DNA of 64,000 nucleotides. Source: Pedobacter sp. Hv1 (GTDB lineage Bacteria; Bacteroidota; Bacteroidia; Sphingobacteriales; Sphingobacteriaceae). The notes beneath the pieces were generated by a model. The model did not search any database. It was given only the letters and a program-made list of their open reading frames with translations, and was not told where the DNA came from. The DNA is taken from the NCBI RefSeq assembly GCF_001412215.1, contig NZ_LLWP01000011.1:62001-126000 (forward strand), given 5' to 3'. The translations under genes and the position numbers were made by a program. Of this stretch, positions 8,719 through 19,341 are shown one piece after another (the stretch's first letter is position 1; every line of letters begins with the position of its first letter).

Positions 8719-9549
8719 TCAGATGGTAATTAGGCGTTGTTTAATCTCATTTGGTGTACATGAAGTCTGCTTTTTTACAAACTGATGAAAAGTTGCTGTA
8801 CTATCAAAATTCAATTGATAAGAAATCTCTTTCTGCGATAGCTTGCCATGAGCTAACATTCGTTTAATCTCTAATAACAACCGATCATGAATTACCTGTA
8901 ATACAGTTTTACCCGTTTTTCTCTTTACAATGGCATTGAGCTTTTTATAAGGGATGTCTAAAAATTCCTCATAGGCCTTTATCGCACGATTTGTTCTAAA
9001 ATTATCCTCTAAAAAGGACGAAAATCTGCTGAATACCTCTGTATCTTCAGAAGAGAGCCTTTTGAGGTCATCAACATCACTATTGATAACTTTCAATAGC
9101 AAAATGGAAAGGTAATGTAAAGATATCTGTCTATTTGCCGGCAGAGAATAATCATTATGCAGATCAACATTTATAGCCAAATCATAAAACTCTTTAAATC
9201 GTTCCCTACTCAGTTCCAATTGCCAAATGTCGTTTAAAACATAAGGATCTATTGATAAAGTGGCCAAACAATCTATAGAGAATCTAACGATTACACCATT
9301 AGAACCCTTTCCTTGGTCCATTAAATGAACTTGGTTTGGACTGATGAGGTATATGGTGTTAGAAGTGATTTCATGTTTTTTAAAATCGATCAATTGTTCA
9401 CCACTACCCTGCTCAAATAATATCAGTTCATAGTAATTATGGCGATGCAGTGTGCTACAATCGCAGTTATTCAAATGATCTATTGTTTTTACAACAATGT
9501 CTACACCATCATTTGGTAGATGATATAAGGGAATATTGATTTCGTCCAT
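8719..9549 (-). CDS. AraC-family transcriptional regulator
   Basis: 276 residues: an N-terminal cupin-like sensing domain (about 15-110, with HRHNYYELILFEQGSGE) followed by a linker and a C-terminal AraC/XylS double helix-turn-helix (about 180-276), including the second-helix region QKEISYQLNFDSTATFHQFV and the characteristic FxKxxxCTPNEIK ending. It binds DNA in the cytoplasm in response to a small molecule. It lies upstream of the TonB receptor gene and downstream of the outer-membrane barrel gene, all on one strand but in separate units, so it may control the receptor; this is inference from position. Confidence 0.9.
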   Translation of the reverse strand: MDEINIPLYHLPNDGVDIVVKTIDHLNNCDCSTLHRHNYYELILFEQGSGEQLIDFKKHEITSNTIYLISPNQVHLMDQGKGSNGVIVRFSIDCLATLSIDPYVLNDIWQLELSRERFKEFYDLAINVDLHNDYSLPANRQISLHYLSILLLKVINSDVDDLKRLSSEDTEVFSRFSSFLEDNFRTNRAIKAYEEFLDIPYKKLNAIVKRKTGKTVLQVIHDRLLLEIKRMLAHGKLSQKEISYQLNFDSTATFHQFVKKQTSCTPNEIKQRLITI

Positions 9550-9647
9550 TCACAATATGATAGAAAATAATTTGCATTCTTTTTGTTTAGCATTAAGGTC
9601 TAGTTCACTGACCTAAAAAGAGTTAACTGCAATAAAAACTATACGGG

Positions 9648-10550
9648 CTAGAAATGATAGCTAAAACCTACACCTGCACTATAACCAAATGATTTAACCC
9701 CATTCAACTGTGTTTGTACAGCAGAACGCGATACATAATAAGCTTCATCGGTACCCTTAAAAGCTTTAGCATAAATTGAACCAAAATGGAGTGCAAGTCC
9801 AAATTTCTGGCTTAAAGTATAAATTACTTTCAATTGTCCTCGTAAGGAGAATGCATTAGCCTGATGCTTAAAACTAACAGGTTTTGCAAATTCTTCAATC
9901 AAGTTCCAATTTGCTTTGGCGTTATAATCTAATAAACTGGCCGACAAACTGATGTGATATTTAAGTTTTTGTGTCTGTAGGTTTAGGTCAGTGCCCAATA
10001 TAATACCTTGCCAATTATTTTGATAGCTACTTTTTAACAATTGTTCTGCTGCAACGCCTTCTCGCCCTAGCAAGAAAACTTTTTGTTTTCTAAAGTCGTA
10101 GCCTAAAAATGGGCTAATACTAATACCAGGCGTACTGTACAAAGTATAACCAATGGCTAAGGCAAGCGAAAGGTCGGTACCTTTATTAGCCTTAAAAAAC
10201 TCTTGGTAAAATATCCCTTGTCTATCATCCTGACTATAATCGGTATCGGTTACACGACCTGAAGTAATATCCATCATCGCAAAATCCAATTTGGTAATGA
10301 GCTTATTTGTGATGCCATATTTTAGATTTAGGCCAAACTGTGGTCCTTTTAATTTTTCCCACTCCAGTTCAGATAAGACATTAGGATTTTTTCCTTCTTT
10401 GTTTCCAGCAATAGACCATTTAAGGTTAGTTTGGTTATAAGCAACATAAGGCTGTACATCGAATTTCCCTTTGGGGCTATCTTGTGCAAAACAAGGCTCA
10501 AAAAAGCCAAATAGCCATACAATAGCTAAAGCCTTAGTATAGTTTTTCAT
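9648..10550 (-). CDS. Putative outer-membrane beta-barrel protein, unknown function
   Basis: 300 residues with a signal peptide ending FAQ (about residue 23). The mature part alternates hydrophobic and polar residues in short beta-strand-like segments and ends GVGFSYHF, a C-terminal aromatic signature of outer-membrane barrels. No specific family is recognised. It stands alone between the astacin-like protease gene and the AraC regulator on the same strand. Function cannot be assigned. Confidence 0.6.
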   Translation of the reverse strand: MKNYTKALAIVWLFGFFEPCFAQDSPKGKFDVQPYVAYNQTNLKWSIAGNKEGKNPNVLSELEWEKLKGPQFGLNLKYGITNKLITKLDFAMMDITSGRVTDTDYSQDDRQGIFYQEFFKANKGTDLSLALAIGYTLYSTPGISISPFLGYDFRKQKVFLLGREGVAAEQLLKSSYQNNWQGIILGTDLNLQTQKLKYHISLSASLLDYNAKANWNLIEEFAKPVSFKHQANAFSLRGQLKVIYTLSQKFGLALHFGSIYAKAFKGTDEAYYVSRSAVQTQLNGVKSFGYSAGVGFSYHF

Positions 10551-10589
10551 AGGTAGTTAAAACTCTAATCTCATAAATAATAAAGATAC

Positions 10590-10626
10590 CCAAAAACCGC
10601 AGCAATAATATCACTGCGGCTTTTGG
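10590..10626 (-). terminator. Terminator downstream of the astacin-like gene
   Basis: Inverted arms CCAAAAaCCGCAG and CTGCGGcTTTTGG (13 bp, one mismatch) with an 11-nt loop lie just after the stop codon, followed on the minus strand by a short T-rich arm. Confidence 0.65.
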
Positions 10627-10650
10627 GGTACCACAATTTACTATTTGTGA

Positions 10651-11442
10651 TTATTTAGGATAAACTGAGGCAATAAATGTTTTATCGGTACTAGATAGCA
10701 CGGTATTGTTTCCAACAGAATATGTACCAATAGTTAAAGATTCTGGTACAGAATAGTGCATAATTGAAAACTTATCGTAGGCACTGTAATTGGTTTGGCC
10801 TGTGCTGTATTTTGCAAAAATATTGTTATCAACGCTGGCTTTGCTCCAATAGTTAGGAGCACCGGCATAATAGGCGTAAACTTTTGGTTTGTCCCAAGGA
10901 ATAGCAACCAATGGATGTTGGTGTTCGTGGATCATACCCAATGCATGGCCAAACTCATGAATGGTTGTGCGACTAAACTCGGCATCCGAAGTACTGCTAT
11001 TGAACCAGCCAAAGTTCATTGTTGCTTGTGATGAAGCAATAGAAAGTGCATCCTTACCTATGTAAGACCACGATCCATCGTTTGCAAAAGTTACACGAAT
11101 AGCAGCAGTATTGTCATTGGTTACAAATTGGAAATCAATATTTGCATATTTTTCCCATTCACTTGCAAATTGGATCACCTTATTGCGTACAAATGTTGTA
11201 CCTCCGTTCAAACTCACTTTGATCTTGGTTCCATTTGCCCATTGCTTTGTTTTAATAGTGGCACCTCTTGGGGTTACGCCTTCGGGATAAAGCTCGGTAC
11301 AGATATGGATATCTGCAAATTCGGGTGCATTAGCCGTAGTTTGGATTTCTGGTGTAGGCTGCTCTGTTTCTTTATCTTTCTTACAGGCAGCAAGCATAGC
11401 AACAAATGCCATTAGTAATAGCGTGGTTCTAAAGTTTTTCAT
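10651..11442 (-). CDS. Astacin-like zinc metalloprotease (M12A), lipoprotein
   Basis: 263 residues. Residues 1-20 are a lipoprotein signal with lipobox LAAC (Cys20), so the protein is probably anchored in the outer membrane or exposed at the surface. The zinc motif HEFGHALGMIHEH (162-174) matches HExxHxxGxxHE of astacins, and SIMHYS further on supplies the Met-turn with its tyrosine. The catalytic domain covers most of the mature protein with no added domains or visible propeptide. Expected to cleave extracellular proteins or peptides. Flanked upstream by the dispersed-repeat region. Confidence 0.9.
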   Translation of the reverse strand: MKNFRTTLLLMAFVAMLAACKKDKETEQPTPEIQTTANAPEFADIHICTELYPEGVTPRGATIKTKQWANGTKIKVSLNGGTTFVRNKVIQFASEWEKYANIDFQFVTNDNTAAIRVTFANDGSWSYIGKDALSIASSQATMNFGWFNSSTSDAEFSRTTIHEFGHALGMIHEHQHPLVAIPWDKPKVYAYYAGAPNYWSKASVDNNIFAKYSTGQTNYSAYDKFSIMHYSVPESLTIGTYSVGNNTVLSSTDKTFIASVYPK

Positions 11443-11823
11443 AATTTTTGTTTTAAAATTTTAGGTTAGTTAAGTTTTAGTACATTATTAATAGATGGTT
11501 ATTATTAAAAGTAGCGGTTTCAAGTTAGAATACGGCAAATAAGGGGATCCTTTCTACCGGAATAGTTGGGTTTGTATGCATAAAATATAGAATTAGTAGA
11601 TAATACACAACTATGTTACATAAATAGCCATAACAATATTTGCTTATATCAAAACTAATTGTTAAAAAATCTTTTCTTTTAGTGATTTCATCCTTTTTAT
11701 ATTGAAAATCATCCAAAGGCAGTTCAATGCTATTTAAAGGGGTATTTTAACAGAAAACAAAATATATTTTCACAAAAAAAGCGAAATACCATATTTAATA
11801 TTATTTATTGTATTAGAGAAAGG
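11443..11823. other. AT-rich intergenic DNA upstream of the astacin-like gene
   Basis: About 380 bp with no supported gene. A 63-codon open frame at 11525-11716 on the minus strand has neither signal nor family resemblance. It presumably contains the protease promoter, but no clear TAnnTTTG box was found. Confidence 0.5.
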
Positions 11824-12059
11824 CTTAGGAAAGCAGGTTTCCATTCTCTTTTAAAGTTAGTTGGGCTTTACATTCCCGTTTAGCGAACACAGGTCTATGC
11901 TACTATTTAGGGTTGTAGTACGCCAAGAACCGCTGGCTTTGTGATATAAACCTGATTGGAGTGGATGCCGATTTTTCTTCGGTAGCAACGAAAAGCAGGA
12001 CAGGACTAAGCTAAGAACTACTGATATTGTTTTTCTGAAACCTCCATAAATATGATTTT
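11824..12059 (+). repeat. Dispersed intergenic repeat, copy 1 (internally deleted)
   Basis: Begins TTAGGAAAGCAGGTTT and ends with a tail (AAGAACTACTGATATTG, then ATAAATATGATTT) shared with the copies at 58 kb. Compared with the other copies it lacks about 44 bp after GGGCTTTACATTCC, at about 11876, which in the others forms a hairpin. About 236 bp long. Confidence 0.85.
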
Positions 12060-12072
12060 TCCTTTATAAGAA

Positions 12073-12336
12073 TTCTGGAAAGCAGGTTGCTGCATGCTTT
12101 TTAATGTTAGTCGGGCTTTACATTCCAATCTTTTTCTGCTTCGCAACAAAAAGGATTTTCATTGCAATCCCGTTTATAGAACGCGGGGCTATGCTATTAT
12201 TTAAGTTACTTTTGCCAAGAACCAATAACTTTGTAAAATAAACCTGATTGGAGTGAATGCCGATTTTTCTTCGGCAGAAACGAAAAGCAGGGCTGAATAG
12301 ACCGAAGAGCCACTAACAATGTTTTTCAAAAACTCA
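12073..12336 (+). repeat. Dispersed intergenic repeat, copy 2
   Basis: About 264 bp, same orientation as copy 1. Contains in order GGAAAGCAGGTT, GTCGGGCTTTACATTCC, the hairpin module (CTTTTTCTGC with GCAACAAAAAGG), CAATCCCGTTTAT, GCCAAGAACC, AACCTGATTGGAGTG and the small hairpin GCCGA-N7-TCGGC. Very similar to copy 3. Confidence 0.9.
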
Positions 12337-12348
12337 TTAGCTAAGGGT

Positions 12349-12613
12349 TTAGGAAAGCAAGTTTCTACGTGCTTTTTAAAGTTAGCCGGGCTTTACATTC
12401 CAATCTTTTTGTGCTTCGCAACAAAAAGGATTTTCATTGCAATCCCGTTTATAGAACGCGGGACTATGCTATTATTTAAGTTGCTTTTGCCAAGAACCAA
12501 TGACTTTGTAAAATAAACCTGATTGGAGTGGATGCCGATTTTTCTTCGGCAGCAACAAAAAGCAGGGTTGAATAGACCGAAGCACCACTAACAATGTTTT
12601 CCTAAAACTCAAT
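12349..12613 (+). repeat. Dispersed intergenic repeat, copy 3
   Basis: About 265 bp, nearly the same as copy 2 over its whole length including the CTTTTTGTGC/GCAACAAAAAGG hairpin and the GCCGA/TCGGC hairpin. It ends about 30 bp before the guaB terminator. Confidence 0.9.
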
Positions 12614-12640
12614 AAGTAGGATTTATATATGAAAACAAAA

Positions 12641-12669
12641 AGCGGAGCTATCGTAACCGATGCCCCGCT
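12641..12669 (-). terminator. Terminator of guaB
   Basis: Read on the minus strand, AGCGGGGC pairs with GCtCCGCT across a loop and is followed by TTTTTG, just after the guaB stop codon. Confidence 0.7.
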
Positions 12670-12694
12670 ATATTTAATTTTCTGATTAATAAAA

Positions 12695-14212
<1,518 letters not shown>

Positions 14213-14288
14213 TCATTCAATATAAAAATATCATTACACTTTGTTCTGCATAAAAGAAATTAGCACCTTTAAGCAGCAATTCCCAATC

Positions 14289-16127
14289 ATGAAAAAACTC
14301 ATCTTAATCTTAGCCATTTCTTTTTTCGCTTTACACTCTTTTGCACAGAATTTTAAATATGCTTTTGTAACCGATACCCATATAGGGACAGCCACGGGCG
14401 AGGAAGATTTGAGAAGAACTGTTGCCGATATCAATAAACAAAATGATATAGATTTTACCATAGTAACTGGCGATGTAACCGAAATGGGTACCAATGACGA
14501 ACTCAAATTGGCCAAAGAAATTCTATCTGGATTGAAAAAACCCTTTTATGTAATTCCAGGAAATCATGATACAGGCTGGTCTGAATCTGGTGGTGTAACT
14601 TTTATCAAAGAATTTGGCAGCGATAAATTTACTTTTGACCATAATGGCTATCGCTTTATTGCTTGTGCCTCTGGACCCTATGTACGCATGTCTGATGGAC
14701 ATATTCCTCGTGATGCCACTGTTTGGCTGGATGATATATTAAAAAAAACACCTGCTAAAATGCCTATTGTTTTTATTAACCACTACCCTATTGACAATAG
14801 TTTAGACAATTGGTACGAAGCCACAGACCGGTTAAAAAAATACAATATCCAATATGCCATTTGTGGACATGGACATCAAAATAAGGCCTACAATTTTGAA
14901 GGGATAGAAAGTACCATGGGCCGATCGAACTTAAGGGCAAAGGATAGCATTGGCGGTTATAACATTGTAAACATGACAAAGGATACTGTTTATTTTGCTA
15001 CCAAAAAACCTTCTGAAACTTTATTACCTGTTTGGAGAAAAATTGCCTTAAAACCTTTTGTACATCAAACTTTAAAGGCTTACGAAAGACCAGATTATTC
15101 GGTTAATCAAAAATATAGTGGGGTAAAAGAAGTGTGGACCTACCATTCAAATGCCAACGTAGTCAATACACCTGCTTATACCAACAAACTAGCCATTTTT
15201 GGCAATAGTGTGGGTTTGGTAGAAGCCTTAGATTTAAAAACAGGCAAAAAAGCATGGACATTTAATACCAAGGGCGCCATCTATTCTTCTCCAGTGGTAG
15301 CCCAACATCTGGTTATTCTTGGTTCTGGAGATGGAAACATTTACGCGTTAAATGCCACTACTGGTAAGGTGATTTGGAAAGTAGAAACGGCTAATGCGGT
15401 ATTGGGTTCTCCGATTATCGACGGCAACCAGGTATTAATTGGTTCGAGTGACCATACTTTTAGATCGCTAGATATTCAAACAGGTAAAACAAATTGGAAA
15501 TTTGAAGAGGTAGAAGGAACAATTGTGGGCAAACCACTTCTCTATCAAGGTAAAGTTATTTTTGGTTCTTGGGGAAGACACTTGTATGCATTAGATGCTA
15601 AATCTGGCCATTTACTTTGGAAATGGAATAATGGCAGCGCCAACAGAATGTTTTCGCCAGCTATGGTTACTCCAGTAGCGACCAATGGCATTATCTATAT
15701 TGCTGCCCCAGATAGGTATTTAACAGCTATAGATGCTAAAAATGGACAGACTTTATGGCGAAACAAGGAAGCTACTGTAAGAGAATCGATTGGCTTATCT
15801 ACAGATAGCACCCTCATTTACGGCAAAACCATGCAAGATGAAGTGGTTGCCTACAAAACACAGGTTACAGACCCTGGAATTGCTTGGAAACTCAACTTAG
15901 GCTTTGGTTATGAACATGTACCCTCTATGCTGATAGAAAAAGACGGCAAAGTCTTTTTCGGGACAAAAAATGGAGTAGTATATGCCTTCGACCCTAAAAA
16001 ACAACAAGCTTTATGGGCTCACAAAATAGACAACTCCATGATCAATACCGTTAACGTAATGAATAGCAAAAACATTTTGGTGAGTACAATGGATGGAAAA
16101 GTAACTTTATTACAGAGTAAAGAATAA
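14289..16127 (+). CDS. Exported calcineurin-like phosphoesterase fused to a PQQ-type beta-propeller
   Basis: 612 residues. The ATG at 14289 is preferred because it starts a signal peptide (MKKLILILAISFFALHSFAQ); the frame is open further upstream. Residues about 22-250 form a metallophosphoesterase with the metal motifs DTH, GDVTE, GNHD, NHYP and GHGHQ. From about residue 265 to the end, repeated blades of the type ALDxxTGKxxWK form a PQQ-like (WD-like) beta-propeller. A periplasmic enzyme whose propeller probably binds a partner or a polymer; substrate unknown. Its stop codon abuts that of the convergent GNAT gene. Confidence 0.85.
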   Translation: MKKLILILAISFFALHSFAQNFKYAFVTDTHIGTATGEEDLRRTVADINKQNDIDFTIVTGDVTEMGTNDELKLAKEILSGLKKPFYVIPGNHDTGWSESGGVTFIKEFGSDKFTFDHNGYRFIACASGPYVRMSDGHIPRDATVWLDDILKKTPAKMPIVFINHYPIDNSLDNWYEATDRLKKYNIQYAICGHGHQNKAYNFEGIESTMGRSNLRAKDSIGGYNIVNMTKDTVYFATKKPSETLLPVWRKIALKPFVHQTLKAYERPDYSVNQKYSGVKEVWTYHSNANVVNTPAYTNKLAIFGNSVGLVEALDLKTGKKAWTFNTKGAIYSSPVVAQHLVILGSGDGNIYALNATTGKVIWKVETANAVLGSPIIDGNQVLIGSSDHTFRSLDIQTGKTNWKFEEVEGTIVGKPLLYQGKVIFGSWGRHLYALDAKSGHLLWKWNNGSANRMFSPAMVTPVATNGIIYIAAPDRYLTAIDAKNGQTLWRNKEATVRESIGLSTDSTLIYGKTMQDEVVAYKTQVTDPGIAWKLNLGFGYEHVPSMLIEKDGKVFFGTKNGVVYAFDPKKQQALWAHKIDNSMINTVNVMNSKNILVSTMDGKVTLLQSKE

Positions 16128-16580
16128 CTATTCTGGCTCGCAGTGCTGTCTCAATTGTTTTGGTCCTTGTGGCCAGATAAATGCTGTAGTTTGTTTTTTC
16201 CAACCCATGCTCTTGTAAAAATTATCTGCACCCGGGGCTGCACTTAAATTTACAAAATGATAATCAACCAATTGATTGTTCAAGGTAGTGACTAGATATT
16301 TCCCTAGTCCCTGCCCTTGGTAGTCTGGGTCTACAACAATATCGGCTAACATGGCATAATATCTTCCATCGCCCACCACCCTGCCAAAGGCAATCACTTT
16401 GTCGTCTTTAAACACAAAAAGTGTAGTGGTACTATTCTTAAATGCAGCAGCAATCTCTTCTGCTTTACGGTGTTTCCATTCAATTTTAAAGAAGAGAGAA
16501 ATGATATAATCCCAATCTATTTGAGCAAGATCTGGATTGATTTGATAAGTATAGGCTGGGTTTTCTTGAGGGATGTTCAT
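16128..16580 (-). CDS. GNAT family N-acetyltransferase
   Basis: 150 residues with the acetyl-CoA-binding signature VVDPDYQGQGLGKYLV (the Q/RxxGxG/A motif) and a following NLSAAPGADNFYKSMGW, typical of small GNAT enzymes. It transfers acetyl groups from acetyl-CoA to an amine; the substrate is unknown. Single gene, stop to stop with the phosphoesterase fusion on the other strand. Confidence 0.88.
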   Translation of the reverse strand: MNIPQENPAYTYQINPDLAQIDWDYIISLFFKIEWKHRKAEEIAAAFKNSTTTLFVFKDDKVIAFGRVVGDGRYYAMLADIVVDPDYQGQGLGKYLVTTLNNQLVDYHFVNLSAAPGADNFYKSMGWKKQTTAFIWPQGPKQLRQHCEPE

Positions 16581-16667
16581 TATCGATTAAAAATAGGGCG
16601 TTTGGAATACTTAGTTGATCTTAATGAGATTAACCAATTTAATGATGATATATTGTAAAGAGTGTTT

Positions 16668-17942
16668 CTATTTTTTACCAACCACAACTTTGGTCATTGC
16701 ATCCCAATTTAAATAGGTATTGGCAATGGCTTTAATTTCTTCGGCACTTATTGTTTTCACTTTGTGGATATACTTGCTGTAATAACTGTAATCTAAATCT
16801 GAAAAATAGATGTTCTTAAATTTATCGGCATGCGAAAAAGCATTTTCTAAACTACCCAACATAGAACCAAGCATATAATTACGTACCAAGTCTAATTCTT
16901 CTTCAGCTACCAATTCGGTTTTTAATAGGTTGATTTCTTTTTCTATTTCTTGTAAAGCACTGGCGCAAACATCGGTTCCTACCTCTGTAGCAATAAAGAA
17001 ATAACCTGCATCTTTTAAAGAGGCAATACCAGAACCAATGCCATAGGTATAACCTTTGTCTTCGCGTATATTGGCCATTAAACGAGAACCAAAATATCCA
17101 CCCAACAAGGTATTCAAGATTTGCAAAGAAGAAAAATCATCATGCTTACGGTTAATGCTTAAATTACCCATCCTGATAGCAGACTGAACCGCATCTGGTT
17201 TTTCAATGTAGATGTCTTCGCCTGTAAGGGCTGCAAAACTAAATTGATTGAGGGTAGAGGCTTCATGGTTTGCCCAAGCTTTACCAAAAGATTGGTTAAG
17301 TAGATTAAATTCTACATCTTCAAATTTACCAGCAGCTATAATGGTACAGTTTTCTGGTTTAAATGCAGCTTTAAAATAAACTAAAAGATCTGCTCTTTTC
17401 AGTTCATCATAGTCAGCTAAACCGATATCAGAACCATAGGCTGTTGCTCCAAAAATGGTATTGGCAAAAGTTTTACGGGCCAGAAAATCGTTCTTCTGTA
17501 AATTGACACTCAATTTTTGCTTTTGGTTCTGAATAAAAATATCCAATTCGTTTTGCGGAAAAATACTTTCATTTAAAATTGACCATACAATTGGCAATAC
17601 CGCAACCAAATGTTTATTTAAACTGTATAAGGTAATTGTAGTATGGTCTGCCGCATATTCTGTTTGCAAAAAAGCACCATAATAATCTACCTTATCTGCT
17701 ATTTCTTTTGCTGATAATGTTTGCGTTCCATTATTGATCAAGCTATTTACCGTTACAGCTTGTAGGGGTTGGTTTTGATCCCAGTTTACATTTTGAAATA
17801 TAAACTCGATGCGAACCAATTCTTGCTGACCGGCATTTACAGTAAAAACTTTAATGCCATTGTCTAATTGTTGTGCCTTTGGCGCAATAAAATTAATTTC
17901 ATCAACCTGTTTAGAAGCAGGTGCAAGCGTACGGTTAAGCAT
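16668..17942 (-). CDS. M16-family peptidase-like protein, non-catalytic partner
   Basis: 424 residues with the two-domain M16 (insulinase/processing-protease) fold. In the place of the zinc motif HxxEH it has no histidine-glutamate pair, so it is probably the inactive half of a heterodimer, while the R/Y substrate-binding region (GGYFGSRLMANIREDKGYTYG) in the second domain is well kept. Its ATG overlaps the last 8 bp of the upstream catalytic M16 gene, so the two are translationally coupled. This pair arrangement is known for M16B peptidases. Confidence 0.9.
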   Translation of the reverse strand: MLNRTLAPASKQVDEINFIAPKAQQLDNGIKVFTVNAGQQELVRIEFIFQNVNWDQNQPLQAVTVNSLINNGTQTLSAKEIADKVDYYGAFLQTEYAADHTTITLYSLNKHLVAVLPIVWSILNESIFPQNELDIFIQNQKQKLSVNLQKNDFLARKTFANTIFGATAYGSDIGLADYDELKRADLLVYFKAAFKPENCTIIAAGKFEDVEFNLLNQSFGKAWANHEASTLNQFSFAALTGEDIYIEKPDAVQSAIRMGNLSINRKHDDFSSLQILNTLLGGYFGSRLMANIREDKGYTYGIGSGIASLKDAGYFFIATEVGTDVCASALQEIEKEINLLKTELVAEEELDLVRNYMLGSMLGSLENAFSHADKFKNIYFSDLDYSYYSKYIHKVKTISAEEIKAIANTYLNWDAMTKVVVGKK

Positions 17943-19173
17943 TGGCTAAATAATATAAGGTAGAAGATTTTTCTTTAACAAAAGTTGTTGCAGCAGCTTG
18001 CTTAATCTGTGCTGCAGTAATGGCTAGGTATTTATCAATTTCTATATTCAAAAGCTGCGCATCGCCCAATAGTTCGTAATAGGCTAAATTCATTGCTTTA
18101 TCCAACAAATTCATCTCGGCAAAAAGCATAATCGATTCTGATTTATTTTTCACCTTGGTCAACTCTTCCTCGCTTACCAAGCTATTGGTCATTTGTTGTA
18201 GTTCTTTCCAAATTGCTTTCTCAGCAGTTTCCATTTCTACTCCTGTAACCAGTTTTCCTTCAACCACAAATAAACCTTCGTCTAAACTGCTAGAAATGTA
18301 AGCATTGATATCGCTGAACAATTGTTGTTCTTTTAATAAACTGTTGTATAACCTTGAAGATTGGCCTTGCGACAATACATCAGACATTAAATCATAAACC
18401 TGATAGGTCTGGTCATTTCTTGCAGGCATTTTAAACGCAATATAAATCGAATTTAAAGGTACATTTTCGTTAACTGTTAACGTTCTTGCCTCGGTTTGCG
18501 CTAATTCTTTTGGTAAATTACGGTGGTATTTCTCACCTGCCGGGATGGGTTCAAACCATTTTTCGGCCATTTTTTTAACTTCTTCGGTTTTTACATTGCC
18601 CCCAACTACCATAATGGCATTTTGTGGGTTGTAATGTTTTTTGAAAAATGCTTTCACATCTTCCATTTTGGCATTTTCTATTTGGGCCAGATCCTGTCCA
18701 ATGGTTGCCCATCTGTAAGGGTGTGTTTGGTATGCAAGTGGACGCAATTTCAACCATACATCGCCATAAGGCTGGTTAAGGTAACGTTGTTTAAACTCTT
18801 CCATTACCACATTTCTTTGCGTATCCAAACTCTTTTCAGAAAAGGCAAGGCTTAACATCCGATCACTTTCGAGCCAAAAAGCAGTTTCGATGTTTACTGC
18901 AGGTAAGGTAATGTAGTAATTGGTAATGTCGTTGCTCGTAAATGCGTTATTTTCGCCTCCCACACGTTGTAAAGGCTCATCATAACTAGGAATATTAACA
19001 GAACCACCAAACATCAGATGTTCAAACAGATGTGCAAAGCCAGTTCTCCCCTCTTCTTCATCTCTTGCCCCAACATCATATAAAATATTTAAAACTGCCA
19101 TAGGTGTTGTTGGGTCTTCGTGAACCAGAACTTTTAAACCATTAGCTAGCGTAAAACGATTAAAATCTACCAT
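17935..19173 (-). CDS. M16-family zinc peptidase, catalytic subunit
   Basis: 412 residues from the ATG at 19173 (MVDFNRFTLANGLKVLVHED, the usual M16 start); an upstream in-frame ATG would add 23 residues without resemblance. The inverted zinc motif HLFEH is at 48-52, followed by the family's NAFTSNDITNYY and an acidic third-ligand region (VVMEEFKQRY). Expected to degrade peptides; there is no signal peptide, so it is likely cytoplasmic. It forms a coupled operon with the inactive M16 partner that overlaps its 3' end. Confidence 0.93.
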   Translation of the reverse strand: MVDFNRFTLANGLKVLVHEDPTTPMAVLNILYDVGARDEEEGRTGFAHLFEHLMFGGSVNIPSYDEPLQRVGGENNAFTSNDITNYYITLPAVNIETAFWLESDRMLSLAFSEKSLDTQRNVVMEEFKQRYLNQPYGDVWLKLRPLAYQTHPYRWATIGQDLAQIENAKMEDVKAFFKKHYNPQNAIMVVGGNVKTEEVKKMAEKWFEPIPAGEKYHRNLPKELAQTEARTLTVNENVPLNSIYIAFKMPARNDQTYQVYDLMSDVLSQGQSSRLYNSLLKEQQLFSDINAYISSSLDEGLFVVEGKLVTGVEMETAEKAIWKELQQMTNSLVSEEELTKVKNKSESIMLFAEMNLLDKAMNLAYYELLGDAQLLNIEIDKYLAITAAQIKQAAATTFVKEKSSTLYYLANA

Positions 19174-19308
19174 ATCAATTTTTAGAGCAGTAAAGATATA
19201 TAAAAAGGTAAGATGTGGAATGCAAAATGGAAGATGTATCAATTAAATGATAATTGTCTAACGCAATCTCTTCTCGTGTTTTTTTACATCCCATAAACCT
19301 TATAGCTT

Positions 19309-19337
19309 TTGCCTTACATCGCTTTTAGCTATCTTTG
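19309..19337 (+). promoter_or_regulatory. Promoter of mqnC lying directly before the start codon
   Basis: TTG (19309-19311) and TATCTTTG (19330-19337) with an 18-bp spacer match the Bacteroidota promoter. The mqnC ATG is at 19342, only 4 nt after the -7 box, so the transcript may have no leader. Confidence 0.65.
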
Positions 19338-19341
19338 TAAT

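Noticed and set aside
11525-11716. 63-codon minus-strand open frame upstream of the astacin-like gene
   Set aside because: No family resemblance or start context; lies in AT-rich spacer.
12319-12516. 65-codon open frame inside repeat copy 3, also open in copies 2, 4 and 5
   Set aside because: The frame stays open because the repeat is conserved, but changes between copies fall freely on amino-acid-changing positions, copy 1 has lost part of it, and there is no constant start codon. A small protein cannot be excluded but is not supported.
16470-16658. 62-codon plus-strand frame over the start of the GNAT gene
   Set aside because: Antisense shadow; no start context and no resemblance.
18523-18855. 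110-codon open frame antisense to the M16 peptidase
   Set aside because: Lies within a well-conserved gene and has no signal of its own.
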